Source: Heterostelium album PN500
Taxonomy: Eukaryota > Evosea > Eumycetozoa > Acytosteliales > Acytosteliaceae
Reading direction: 5' to 3'
Assembly (NCBI RefSeq): GCF_000004825.1
Contig: NW_008805068.1
Coordinates: 1,733,471 to 1,797,470 of the forward strand
Length of the DNA: 64,000 nucleotides
The translations under genes and the position numbers were made by a program. Under the pieces are notes generated by a model. The model had not been told where the DNA came from and did not search any database. It saw only the letters and a list, made by a program, of their open reading frames with translations. Below, in pieces: positions 13,123 through 24,040 of the stretch (its first letter is position 1; every line of letters starts with the position of its first letter).

Positions 13123-15139
13123 TTAATATCTATCGGACCTGTATCTATCTCTATCCCTATTGTCTCTTTCGTCATATCTATCTCTAGTTCTATCACTAGT
13201 TCTATCACCACCCCTATGTTGTTTATCTTTGCTCTTATCATCATCGAATCTACTGCTTCTATCTCTATCATTCTCCCTGTTTCTATTATCTCTGCTATCT
13301 CTATCTCTATCTCTGTCTCTGTCTCTGTTATCTCTATCCCTATTGTCTCTATTTCTATCATCATATCTATCTCTATTCCTGTTCCTGTCTCTATCATCAT
13401 ATCTATCTGTTTTCCTGTCTCTATCCCTATTGTCTCTGTTATCTCTGTCATTATATCTATCACCATTTTTATTTCTATCCCTGTCTCTGCTATCTCTATC
13501 TCTGTCTCTATTGTCTCTATTGTCTCTATTATCTCTGTTATCTCTATCTCTGTCTCTGTTATCTCTACCCTTGTTACTTCTGTCGTTGTAGTTTTGTCTT
13601 TGTTTCTTTGATTCCGGCTGATCGTTATCATCATAAACGTAGTCATATCCTTTTGTTCCAGTTAAAATATGATGTTGAGGATTAACTAAACTACTATTTA
13701 TTCTTTTACCACCAGATAAGAATTTCTCTATCATATAGATAACCATTGGTTAGTTAGTTAGTTATTTATTGATTGATTTGATATATGATCGATCTGATAA
13801 TTGATTTGATTAAACTTACTTGCACCATAACCAAACTTTACTTTTGCAATGGACTGACAGAAGTCGACGTGAATTCTTCGCTCGTCGATGAGTGCATTCT
13901 CCATCTTTGAGTAGGCAGTCTCGCATTGTTTCTTTGTTTCGTATTCAACGAATGCGTAGCAGAGTGAATCGTTGGTAACGGGGTCTCTGATGACCTCGCA
14001 ACTTCTGATGTTACCGAACGACGAGAAACACAACTCCAAATCCTCTGAGGAGGTATCGGGATTCAACTTGCAAACAAACAATACATTCTCGGGTGGCTTT
14101 ATATCGGCATCCGGGAGTACACCCAACATCTCTAGCAATTCACTTCTTCCTCTTGCCGACTTTGCATTCAACTCCTCTTCGATCTCTTCTTTGGTTTTAC
14201 CTTTTGTATCTTCATCTATATCTTCATCCGCTTCAAATCGATTCTATAAACAACAACAACAACAACAACATAATAATAATAAGTAAATTAATAACAACAA
14301 CAAAACTTTCCAATTGGATATTTCTTAAAAATTGATACATTACATCATCTGGATCTTTTCTAAAATTAGGTGATCTATCGGGTATCTCTAATGATGGAGG
14401 ATCAGGGAATGGATCATCTAAAATGATGGTATGCAACATTCTTATATTTTTGAGTGGTCTGTTCTTTGAATCAACAAAAGCATCGTTTATCTTTGCAAGA
14501 GTATCCAATCCTTCAACCACCTGTCCAAATATCGTATGTTTATCATCTAGATAATCTATATTAGGTTTAGTTGTTATATAAAACTAAACAAAAAAAAAAA
14601 AAAGAATTATTTAAATGTTAATCAATGAATCATGATACGATGGATAATCAATTGTCTACATAACATACTCTTGATGCATTCAAGTTCTTTCCAGCATTTG
14701 CCATTGCAACAGTTCCAATATTTGAATGAGTCAATTTCTTTGGATGTATTTCATCTTCGAAATATTTAGCTTCTTCACCAAACAGTTGTCTATTGGAGTA
14801 TCAGATTATAATTAGTACTTATATACTTTATTTAATGATCGAATCTATTCATACCCATATATACTTTCACCAGCTTTACCAGTGTTTGTAGGATCACCCG
14901 TCTCCACTATGAAATCTTTTTGAACGTTATAAAATAGACAACTATTAAAGTATTTTATTTTACATACTATAAAAAACATATATAATATAAAGTAGTAAGT
15001 ATTGTTATTAGTCACTGATTATTTACTATATTGTAAATTGAAACATACATTTTAAGAAGTTCTTGGTTGCAATAGGACATTCATCTGTGTATAGATCTAT
15101 AACGATATCACCTAATGTAGTTTCAATAAGCACACTCAT
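13123..15139 (-). CDS. ppil4: PPIL4-type peptidyl-prolyl isomerase with RRM and RD-repeat tail
   Basis: Six exons (15139..15049, 14966..14855, 14789..14669, 14583..14344, 14243..13820, 13727..13123) give about 530 aa. The N-terminus is a cyclophilin domain of the PPIL4 class ([56 protein letters not shown]). Next comes an acidic linker and one RRM ([37 protein letters not shown]). The C-terminal 170 residues are a highly repetitive Arg-Asp-Asn tail ending RYRSDRY. Plants and animals have the same architecture; these proteins are nuclear and linked to splicing or transcription. The PPIase site is only partly conserved, as is usual for this subfamily. ORFs on both strands over 13.1-13.6 kb are shadows of the CTATCTCTGTCT repeat. 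Confidence 0.92.
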
Positions 15140-15381
15140 ACTATTATCTTTATTTATATTATATATTATTTAACTTGATTGTGACTTTCTCATTCTATTA
15201 ACTCAAAAGAGAATTAAAATTCAAACTTTTTCTTGATCATCACTTTTTTGCATATTTGTTGTTGTGTGAACACACGATCTTTTTTTCACATATTTATTCA
15301 TTAATTTTAACATTTTAATTTTTCAATCATATAACAATATTCTATATATTAGTTAATTATTTATTTGTTTGTTATTTTATT

Positions 15382-16692
15382 TTATTTTATTTTCTTTACA
15401 AAAGTAGATAGATATTCGAGTGCAGCTCTATGACACCAATTATTCCAACTACTACTACTACTACTACTACTAATAGATGTTGTCAAACCAAATTGTTCTT
15501 GTGTTTGTTTTGTTAGTGCCAAAATGACGCGTTCATTTGTTTTTATTTTCTGTAGAGGTAGTTTTTCGTATATTGACCTAGGGTCATGATCGTTGCTCAA
15601 CATCAATATCGGTCTACCTAGGTTCTCTATGTTTTCGATGCCCCTATTGGCATCGTCATAGTAATCATCGACATTCCTATATCCAAACATTTTCACGGTG
15701 GTCAACTGATCGATTTCACGAAGTGATTTCGCTCGTTTGATATCATCAAGTGTTGTACCCACCATCTTTAGTCTTGAATCGAATTTACTGTAGTATTTCA
15801 CCAATTGTCTGTGCAACACCCGATAATCTATCATCCTATTCTTAAATGTTTTCGTGTAGGAATCGTAACTCTCTCCTAAATCGACAGGATTCGAAATACA
15901 AACATGAGCAGTTATAGGTGATTCCTCTTTATATTTATATAAATAATTTAACTATTTTAATATCAATAATAATAATAATAGTTAATAATTAAAGAATAAT
16001 AATATTAACAACAATAGTAAATTATAACTTACACCAATTGTACCACCTAAATAACTTCCAATATTAAATAATATAGTATTTGGATATTTTTGTTTGATGT
16101 AATCGACGGCAATTTCAAAATCATCCGTTCTGCATCCCAAACCAGTGGTGTTGGCTGTAATAGGAATGCCAGAACAACCTCTATTTATAAACACTACCGA
16201 TCTAAATCCTTTGGTTTCATGTGCATATCGACAGAAATAATTAATATAAGAATCATCGTCTGAACCTCCCAAAAAACTATGATTAAAAATAACAATTGGA
16301 GTTTTATCATCACCACCAACTCCGAAATCATACCAATCCAATGCCATTGTTCCACCATCCATTTTATTAACTAAATATTCTCTTTTTGTTATTTTTTTTT
16401 TATTAATTATAATTGATAAATTATTTTAAATTATTTTAATTAACTACCTTGTTTTTAATAAACTTTTTCTTTTATATTTTATATAATCAATCATTGTTGT
16501 ATATGTATTCGATAGAGAGAAAGGACGATCATATGTTGCGTCGTTAGGGACTGTCGGTAACAGTGAACTATGACCATTGTTCAAAATGATGTTATTTTTG
16601 ACATTGTAAAATGGTCGGAACATTGAAGGACATTGCTCCAATATTTGAATGTTTTCCTTGTTATTTTTAAAATACAAACATACTTCCGACAT
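15382..16692 (-). CDS. ABHD1/3-type alpha/beta hydrolase, copy A (probable pseudoenzyme)
   Basis: Exons 16692..16448, 16381..16033 and 15951..15382 give about 387 aa. The order of motifs is that of the ABHD1/2/3-YheT family: HSFLGGSDDDSYI, FRSVVFINRGCSG, the nucleophile elbow, and a C-terminal Asp and His region. In this copy the elbow reads IGSYLGG, so residue 192, normally the Ser nucleophile, is Tyr. The segment that carries His in the sister copies (RGGH) is replaced by KQTQEQFGL, followed by a poly-Ser run. The reading frame is intact and all three introns sit at the same places as in the two copies downstream. It is probably expressed but not a hydrolase. It is the most diverged of three tandem paralogues. 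Confidence 0.85.
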
Positions 16693-17897
16693 TGTTTTAT
16701 AACTATTTAAATCTATTTAAATTAAAAAATAATATTATTTATTTATTTATTTTGTAAATACGACTTGTTTTAAGGTTTCTCAAAAAATATTTATAGAAGA
16801 AACCTTTCAACAAGTTCACTACATAGTGGTTATGGTGCTGCTGGTGCTGCTGGTGGTCAGACAATTCAATTGAAACTGAAAATTAAATCAAATAATACTT
16901 TATAGGCTGAACTACCGGCAATTACATATTATAGTAAATTCCATTTTCGATTGTTCGCCATAAAACACCAACAACACTTTTTCTAATACGTTCGTTTAAA
17001 TTGCTGATATTTTGTTGGGTTTGTTTGTCTGTGTGTTTCCATTTTCAGTTAGATTTGACTTCACTTTCAAAAAAGCAGTCGTAGTAATACCATACAATTA
17101 TGTTAAAATTTGTTGTAGTTTCTCGCCTTTTATGGTCAGTTTATCAAATTAAATATTTGTAGAGTTGTCCAATCAATTGTCAATAGGTATACTTATTTTG
17201 AAAATGTTGTTGGTTAATCTTTCTTCTAATTTACAAATACTTGGTATGGTCAACTGCTGACTCTATGAACATATTACTTCTTCCTCTTTTTTTTCCTCTC
17301 CCCATGAATTACTTTTAATAAGATAATGGGTGACTAGTTATTTGGTATTAAGAGTAAAGTTTTTTTTTTTTTTTTTTCCAAGTGTGGTAACAAAAGTTAT
17401 ATATGGGAAATTTTTAAAAATAAATACCAGGTTATGATATTAGTAGTTTAAATATGTAAATTTCCAAGTTCGTAAATATAAATATTACTATTGTCTTAAT
17501 ATACTTCGAAATTTAAATTCATGATCTTGTGAAATCTACTTTCTTTTTCCAAAATTCAATCCAATGAATGTCATTTAGTTGATCAAATTTTCCAATTTAA
17601 GAAGTATTACTTATAATAATTCATAATAGTAATTATTTCTATATTTTAAATAGCAACATATTCAAGATATTATTTTTATGACAGCCGTTAATAATCTTTA
17701 TATATCATTAAATCTATCTTTCTTGTTTAATTAATGCATTACAGCTATCTATTCTTAAAATCATTTTTTCATATTCTATTGGTTTGTTACATTTAAAAAG
17801 ATTCATTTTTTTTATTTATTAATTTTACATTTTACAGATATCATATTTTTGTCAAGTTTTGCAGTTTTGTCGTTGTGATAAATATTCTTTGTTGTCA
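16693..17897. other. Spacer between hydrolase copies A and B
   Basis: AT-rich spacer. A short coding-like stretch lies at 16798-16905 on the plus strand: it reads RNLSTSSLHSGYG followed by Ala/Gly, and has a possible TTATAG acceptor in front of it. I cannot place it in a gene. Nothing else stands out apart from a T run near 17360. Confidence 0.4.
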
Positions 17898-19170
17898 TTA
17901 TCTTTTTATAAAAGTCGATATGTATTCGACTGCAGCACGGTGACACCAATTCTCCCAACGATTCCTATTGGAAATGAAACCCATGTGTCCACCTCTTTTT
18001 GTGAGTGCCATTATAATGTTTTCATTTGACTTAATTTTTTTGAATGGTATCAGTTGGTACGGAGATATTATGTCGTCTTTTGCATTGAACATCAACACTG
18101 GTTTCTTTAGTTTCTCCAAATTCTGTGTACATTTATTGGTGTCTTCATAGTAGGCATCGGAATTTTTGTATCCAAACATCTTTACGATCGTCAACTGATC
18201 AATTTCGCGAAGTGATTTTGCTCTTTGGATATCCTCAATAGTTGTACCAAACTTTTTCAATCTATCACCATACTTTGTGTAATATTTTACCAACAATTTA
18301 TGTATTCCACGATAGAAATAGAATGAGTGGAAAGGATTATCTGTAAAAGTATCGGAGCTTGCTCCAACATCAATTGGATATGATATACAGACATATGCAG
18401 TAATTGGTGATTTTTCATTATGTTTATATAGATGGTTTAGCTTTTTTTGTTATTCACGTTAATATACGATTTATTTTTATATTCATTATTTTTTACTTAC
18501 ATTCATCATTGATCCAGAACAATGACCAACTAAAAACAATGGTGCACTTGGATATTTTTCTTTAATATGATCAATTATCATCTCTAAATCATCGATCCTA
18601 CTTCCGGATCCACAGGTATCAGCAGTCACTGGTGTACCTGAACAACCTCTATTCACAAATACCGCCGATCTAAATCCTTTTGTATCGTAAGCATATTTAC
18701 CAAAGTACTTAATGTACGGTTCATTAGTACCTCCCACCAAGCTATGACTAAAAATAATGATAGGTGTATCATCTTTAAAATTTACACCAAAGTCAAACCA
18801 ATCCAATGATACAGTTCCACCATCTTTTTTATTTACCAATAGCTCTCTAAAAATTATTTAAATAATTTAGTTAGTTAATCAATTGTTAATTGTTTTTATT
18901 TATTAGTTTGTTAATTAATTACCTATCAATTTTTAATTGTAATTTGTTTCTTCTATACATAATAAAGTCAGTCATTGAATATGGATTGGATAATAAGAAT
19001 GGAGGATCATAGGTTGCTTCATTCGATATAGTAGGTTGTAAGGAATCAACATCATGATTTACAATGATTTCATTTTTTACATTGTAAAATGGCTGGAATA
19101 AAGATGGGCATTGCTCCAATCTTTTTATGTTTTCTTTACCATATTTAAAATACAAAGCTATCTCTGACAT
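17898..19170 (-). CDS. ABHD1/3-type alpha/beta hydrolase, copy B (Cys in nucleophile elbow)
   Basis: Exons 19170..18923, 18846..18501 and 18440..17898 give about 378 aa. It has the family motifs FSHSLVGGTNEPYIKYFGKY (oxyanion side) and FRSAVFVNRGCSGTPVTA. Its elbow is LVGHCSGSM, with Cys192 where ABHD1/3 enzymes have Ser. NAKDDIISPYQ is the acid region, and KRGGHMGF carries His350. The Asp and His are kept, so a Cys-His-Asp triad like that of dienelactone hydrolases is possible. The usual substrates in the family are medium-chain phospholipids and esters. No signal peptide is visible. The intron phases match the neighbouring copies exactly. Confidence 0.88.
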
Positions 19171-20289
19171 TTTCTTATAAACTATTTTATCAATAATATA
19201 AAATATATATATTTTGTTTTCTTTTATACAATTTTGTTAGATTTCCAGCTAGTGAAATCCATTCTTTTAAATAAAACAAATTTTAAGAACCCATTGAATT
19301 TGTGGAATCATAAATTATAAAATATCATTACGTAATTACACACTGAGTCTTTAATAGATTTATTTCATAGCCGATTCATTTCCTTTGGCATTCCAATCGA
19401 CTCACAATAATCAAATTTACTTAGCAATATTATATTGCTCAGGGTAAAAGTAACACAATCTTAAAAGAAAGCCAGACATAAATTTGTATGAAACAAAATG
19501 GTAACAATTTCACTCCACTTTGGAATAGTTTACCTTCTTCATAAACTTCAATTGGGTATAGATAGTAGTGCAGTGCTCTCCTATCACTTCAATGTTATAT
19601 TCCAATTAAATAACAATGTCGATAGAGTATTGGGATACATAAATTTACAACTTTAAAAGTGTTGGGGGAATATACATACATAATAAAAAGATTTTAAATA
19701 AAAAAATCCAACAAAAAAACAAATCATTGGTAATTTTTCACCAAAGTAAAATGTAACACTCCCAATAACACATGTATTATTAATATACGTAATTAAACAC
19801 ACCATATTTATATTTATAATAATAATAATTATTAATTATATTCACCTTATAAAGTAAAATTGTTGTTTTTTTTAAATCAAAAAATCAAGCTTTACACTTT
19901 TTTTATTCAATCATCACAATAAGTGTACGATTTATTATAACCAACACACACACACACACTGATCAATTATAATCAATTAAAATTATCAATCTTTAATCTT
20001 AAAAATAATGATTTTTAAAAAGAAAAAGATATATTTCTAAGATCTTAGAAATTTTAATGTTCAATTAAGGGATATCTAAAAATTGATTTAAAATTTGTTT
20101 GTTTTTTTTGTTATTGATTAAATTAAATTTATCAAATATTCAAACTTAATGTCGAATGTATTTTTGATGTAACAAAATTTTGTTTTGTACAGTATATCAT
20201 GGTCGTTATGAGTTTATTTACAATGTAAAGAAATAAATATAAATATAAATATAAAAATGTATAAATAAGGTGGTACTATTCTATTATTA
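19171..20289. other. Spacer between hydrolase copies B and C
   Basis: AT-rich, no coding signal. It contains a 20-bp perfect palindrome listed separately, a (CA)n run near 19945-19958, and a short TAAATA repeat near 20232-20250. Confidence 0.5.
20033..20052. repeat. 20-bp perfect palindrome
   Basis: ATTTCTAAGATCTTAGAAAT reads the same on both strands. It lies about 240 bp past the stop codon of hydrolase copy C. It may be a dimeric-factor site or chance; I see no second copy in the window. Confidence 0.6.
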
Positions 20290-21591
20290 TTAAATTTTTT
20301 TGACAAATGTTGATAAATATTCTAAAGCAGCTTTGTGACACCAATTCTCCCAATTGTTTTTACGTGAAATGAAACCCAAGTGTCCACCTCTTCTTGTAAG
20401 AGCTAGAATGATGTTGTCGTTGCTTTTTATTTTGTGTATCGGCAGATTTTGATATGGTGACATTACATCGTCTTTAGAGTTGAAAATCAGCATTGGTTTG
20501 TTTAGTTTTTCCATGTGTTGGGTACAGTTGCTTGCATCATCGTAGTATTCTTCTACATTCTTGTATCCAAACATCTTTGTTGTGATTAGCTGATCTATTT
20601 CCCTAACTGATTTCGCACGCTTGACATCTTCAATTGTACACCCAAAATTCTTTAACCTATCACCATATTTGCTGTAATGTTTTACCATAAACTTGTGTAA
20701 TTCGATATAAAAAAAATATTTATGAAATGTAGTGGATGTAAATGAATCGCTACTCATCCCAACATTCACTGGTGGTGAAATACAAACGTATGCTGTTATT
20801 GGTGTTTGTCCATCTCTCTTTAATAAATGATTTAACTATTTAGATTGTAGATTGTAAATTAATTAAATTTCAATAGCAGGTTGTTTTATTAATTTCTGTA
20901 CATACTCCAACCATAGAACCAATACAATGTCCAACACTAAATAGCGGTGCTTTTGGATATTTTTGTTGTATATATTCTAGTGCCATTTCAAAATCATCTA
21001 TCCTACTCCCTGATCCACCTATATCTGAAGTTATAGGTGTGCCTGAACACCCTCTGTTTATAAACACTACTGATCTAAATCCTTTTGTTTCATATGCATA
21101 TTTTCCAAGATATTTAATGTATGGTTCATTCGATCCTCCCAATAGACTATGACTAAATATAATTATAGGTGTTTCATCATTAAATCTTACACCAAAATCA
21201 TACCAATCTAAAGATACTGTTCCACCATCTATTTTATTTACCAATAATTCTCTGTTTTTTTTGTTAAATTTTTTAAAATAACTAAATGTCAATTATCCTG
21301 TTTCTATTATTTTATTCTAGTTTGTTTTTTGTTTTTATCTTACCTATTTGATCTTAATTGTATTTTATTTTTTCTAAACATTATATAATTTGTCATTGAA
21401 TATGGATTGGAGAGAAGAAATGGAGGATCGTAGGTAGCATTATTCGCAACTGTAGGCAGTAACGAATTCTCATCACCATGCAAAATGATTTCATTATTTA
21501 TATTGTATATGGGCTGGAATAAAGATGGACATTGTTCCAATCTCTTAATATTTTCTTTATTATATTTAAAATACAATGATATTTCCGACAT
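20290..21591 (-). CDS. ABHD1/3-type alpha/beta hydrolase, copy C (Cys in nucleophile elbow)
   Basis: Exons 21591..21344, 21251..20906 and 20835..20290 give about 379 aa. It starts MSEISLYFKYNKENIKRLE, very close to copy B. Motifs are FSHSLLGGSNEPYIKYLGKY, FRSVVFINRGCSGTPITS, the elbow SVGHCIGSM (Cys192), NSKDDVMSPYQ, and RRGGHLGF (His350). As in copy B the nucleophile position is Cys and not Ser. Copies B and C resemble each other more than either resembles copy A, suggesting an older split of A followed by a B/C duplication. The function is probably hydrolysis of an ester or thioester in lipid metabolism, but the Ser-to-Cys change makes that uncertain. Confidence 0.88.
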
Positions 21592-23319
21592 TAATTGAAA
21601 GTTAGTTTTGTAGTTGAACTTTTGTTCTAGAAAAAGAAATCCATTAAAATTTTGAAATCATAAATTAATAATAGTTAATATAAAAACTACCAATATAATT
21701 ACTTAAATCATAAAAATTATTTATTTTCCAATAAAATTAATATTTTAAATCTATGAGCTATGCCAACTGCTATTGAGACTGTATATTTAAATTGTCAACT
21801 ACACACATCATACATTTAAGAATGACAAATATTTGGTGGAGTCCACGCCTACCATTGTTTTATTCTCAAAATTGTCTAATATTAAAATGTTGAAGATTAT
21901 AAGAGTTCTAACATATATTTTAAAGAATGTCTCTATGTCATAAAATTTTATGAATTTATAGATAGAGGTATTGGGAGAATATTAAATTTTCTCTTATCAA
22001 TACAACTCCTATGCCAACAGCATGATAAGCAATAAACTTAATCAAGCACTTTATATGTGCATTAACATTTTGGTATTGTATTTTTAAAAGATTCACGCTT
22101 TTTTCACTATTTTAAAAGTTTACTCTTTGGTCCACTCACAACATCCAGCTAGCTTTTAAAAATCTCAAAATTCAAAAAATCTCACACCAATTGTTATCAC
22201 TTTTTCATAATCAACCCCTTTCCATTCATGATTTGTGTTTGTTTTTAAAAGTAGAACAATAATAAAAAAACAATATTGAAAAACCAAAAACAAAAATTAA
22301 ATTATTTTATTTTTTTCAGTAACTTTAAAATATCCAACTATTCTCTGTTTGATTAATATTTATTTGTTTGTTCTTTTCAACAACAACAATATACTCATAG
22401 TATTATATTGTTTTTTTTTGTATGATAGGATTATTGAGTGTAGATATAATATATACTCATTCAATAACATAATATATTATATTGTTTTGTTTTTTTTTTC
22501 TTTATTGTTAATAGTTATTTAATTTTTTTTTCAAAATTGTTTACAATATCAATATCTATTGGATTGTTTAAAAAGGTGTAGGGAATTCTTTTACTATTTT
22601 CAGAATGTTTAAAAAACAAACGTCTAAACTACAATAGAATAGCCTATATTTTCATGCAAAAAGTTATCTTTTATAAAATATACAACCCATAGCTTGACAT
22701 GTCAATTATCTTTTTTAATAGATATCTATATTGAGCAGGTGACCACTTTATTTTTGAACTTAAGCTCGTTTTAAAGACAACTTGAACCTATTTCTTTCAA
22801 GTGTTAATTACTTTATTTACGCATCCAGAATGTATTAATAATTATATAAAAAGAAATCTATTAATGGATCATCCAATTCCAACAATATTAAACGATAACA
22901 ATAAATCAATTTATCAACATACGCACATTATCAATATACATCTAGTCAGTGACTTGGACCAAAAAATGATCTCTTGATTATCCAACAATGGTAAAAACAA
23001 AAAAAAAGAATTTAAAGATATCATTTTGATTTAATTAGACATTTTTTTATTATTGTTTATCTAACAAAAACCATTTATCAATACAAGCATATACGTTTGT
23101 TAACAGAGACTTACTCCCAATAAACAAATCAAACCAATAATTAATCTAATGAATGTTTAATGTTCAAATATTTTTAAAATGGGCTCAAACAAACCTATAT
23201 AGATATTTTATTTTAATTTCAAATAATTGAAGAATTTTACTGTGTTTCCTTTAAAATTTTCTATAATTATCTAAAAAATATATATAAAATTATTAATATT
23301 GTGTAAAATATATTTAAAC
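21592..23319. other. Gene-poor AT-rich stretch
   Basis: About 1.7 kb without a coding ORF. It has imperfect hairpins around 22385-22490 (TATTGAGTG / CTCATTCAATA arms) and many short A/T runs. No clear element boundary is visible. Confidence 0.45.
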
Positions 23320-23392
23320 TATCCTTCACATTCAAATATATATATTACACAATATTAAATATATTTATATATATATTTGAATGTGAAGGATA
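23320..23392. repeat. Perfect 25-bp inverted repeat with 23-base loop
   Basis: The left arm 23320-23344 (TATCCTTCACATTCAAATAT then ATATA) is the exact reverse complement of 23368-23392. A second complementary pair, TAATATTGTGTAA at 23293-23305 and TTACACAATATTA at 23345-23357, overlaps it. The structure ends 35 bases before a pure A39 tract, on the 3' side of a tRNA gene. It may be a hairpin-ended remnant of a mobile element or a cruciform. I see no transposase. Confidence 0.7.
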
Positions 23393-23423
23393 ATTGCACG
23401 ATTGTGTTTTACAATATTGTCTT

Positions 23424-23427
<4 letters not shown>

Positions 23428-23466
<39 letters not shown>
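23428..23466. repeat. 39-base A homopolymer
   Basis: Uninterrupted A tract on the plus strand, 44 bases beyond the 3' end of the minus-strand tRNA-Val. Read on the minus strand it is a T39 tract. It could be the tail of an old non-LTR insertion, since dictyostelid TRE elements target tRNA flanks, or a simple homopolymer. Confidence 0.7.
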
Positions 23467-23468
<2 letters not shown>

Positions 23469-23510
23469 TTAATAATGCGCGCATTTAGGTATTTATAGTA
23501 CAAAATTTAT

Positions 23511-23584
23511 ATCAAGAATGGGAATCGAACCCATGACCCAAACCGTGTTAAGGTTTTGTGATAAACCAACTACACCATCCTGAC
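23511..23584 (-). tRNA. tRNA-Val (anticodon AAC)
   Basis: A 74-base cloverleaf without intron. The acceptor strand GTCAGGA pairs with TCTTGAT (two G-U pairs). The D arm is GTGTAGTTGGTTTATCAC, which carries the eukaryotic A box. The anticodon stem AAACC/GGTTT holds loop TTAACAC with anticodon AAC. The T arm ATGGG-TTCGATT-CCCAT carries the B box. The loop TTAACAC and the D arm are typical of eukaryotic tRNA-Val. CCA is not encoded, as expected. On the minus strand a T4 run about 10 bases past the 3' end can serve as Pol III terminator. Confidence 0.93.
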
Positions 23585-24040
23585 TTTACATGTAAAAAAA
23601 CTTCCAAATATCTTTTTTAGAAATTTTCATATTTTTAAAAATTCCTCACATTTCTGGTCATCGATAAAGTTCTGAAACTTTACTGTTTTTATATATTATT
23701 CCTTCTTATTTTATATCGGACAACAAGTACAGGTATAAACTATATTTGGATATAAATACTACAGGTAAATTTTACAAATCTATGATTTAGTTTTGCAAAA
23801 TCATTATAATCTAACTAATTGATTAGCGTAAATTTGAACAAAAAAGGGTGAGAATCAAACAACCTTTTTATGTAAATCGATCTTGAATGATTTTTCTTAA
23901 AATATTCTTTGAATGATAAAAAAATCAAATCTTAAATTTAATTATCAACCAAAAAGAAGAACAAAAAATGATTTGTTATTAAATTTAATTTTGATCAATT
24001 TATTTCTATATATATATATTTGTATTTTAATTATATAACA

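Noticed and set aside
13090-13646. Several long ORFs on both strands (Ile/Ser, Leu/Ser, Ile/Glu)
   Set aside because: All derive from the same 6-12 base repeat; only the RD frame continues the PPIL4 protein.
23428-23466. A39 tract considered as an assembly gap filler
   Set aside because: The flanks are normal unique sequence and A/T runs are common throughout, so it is kept as real but not certain.
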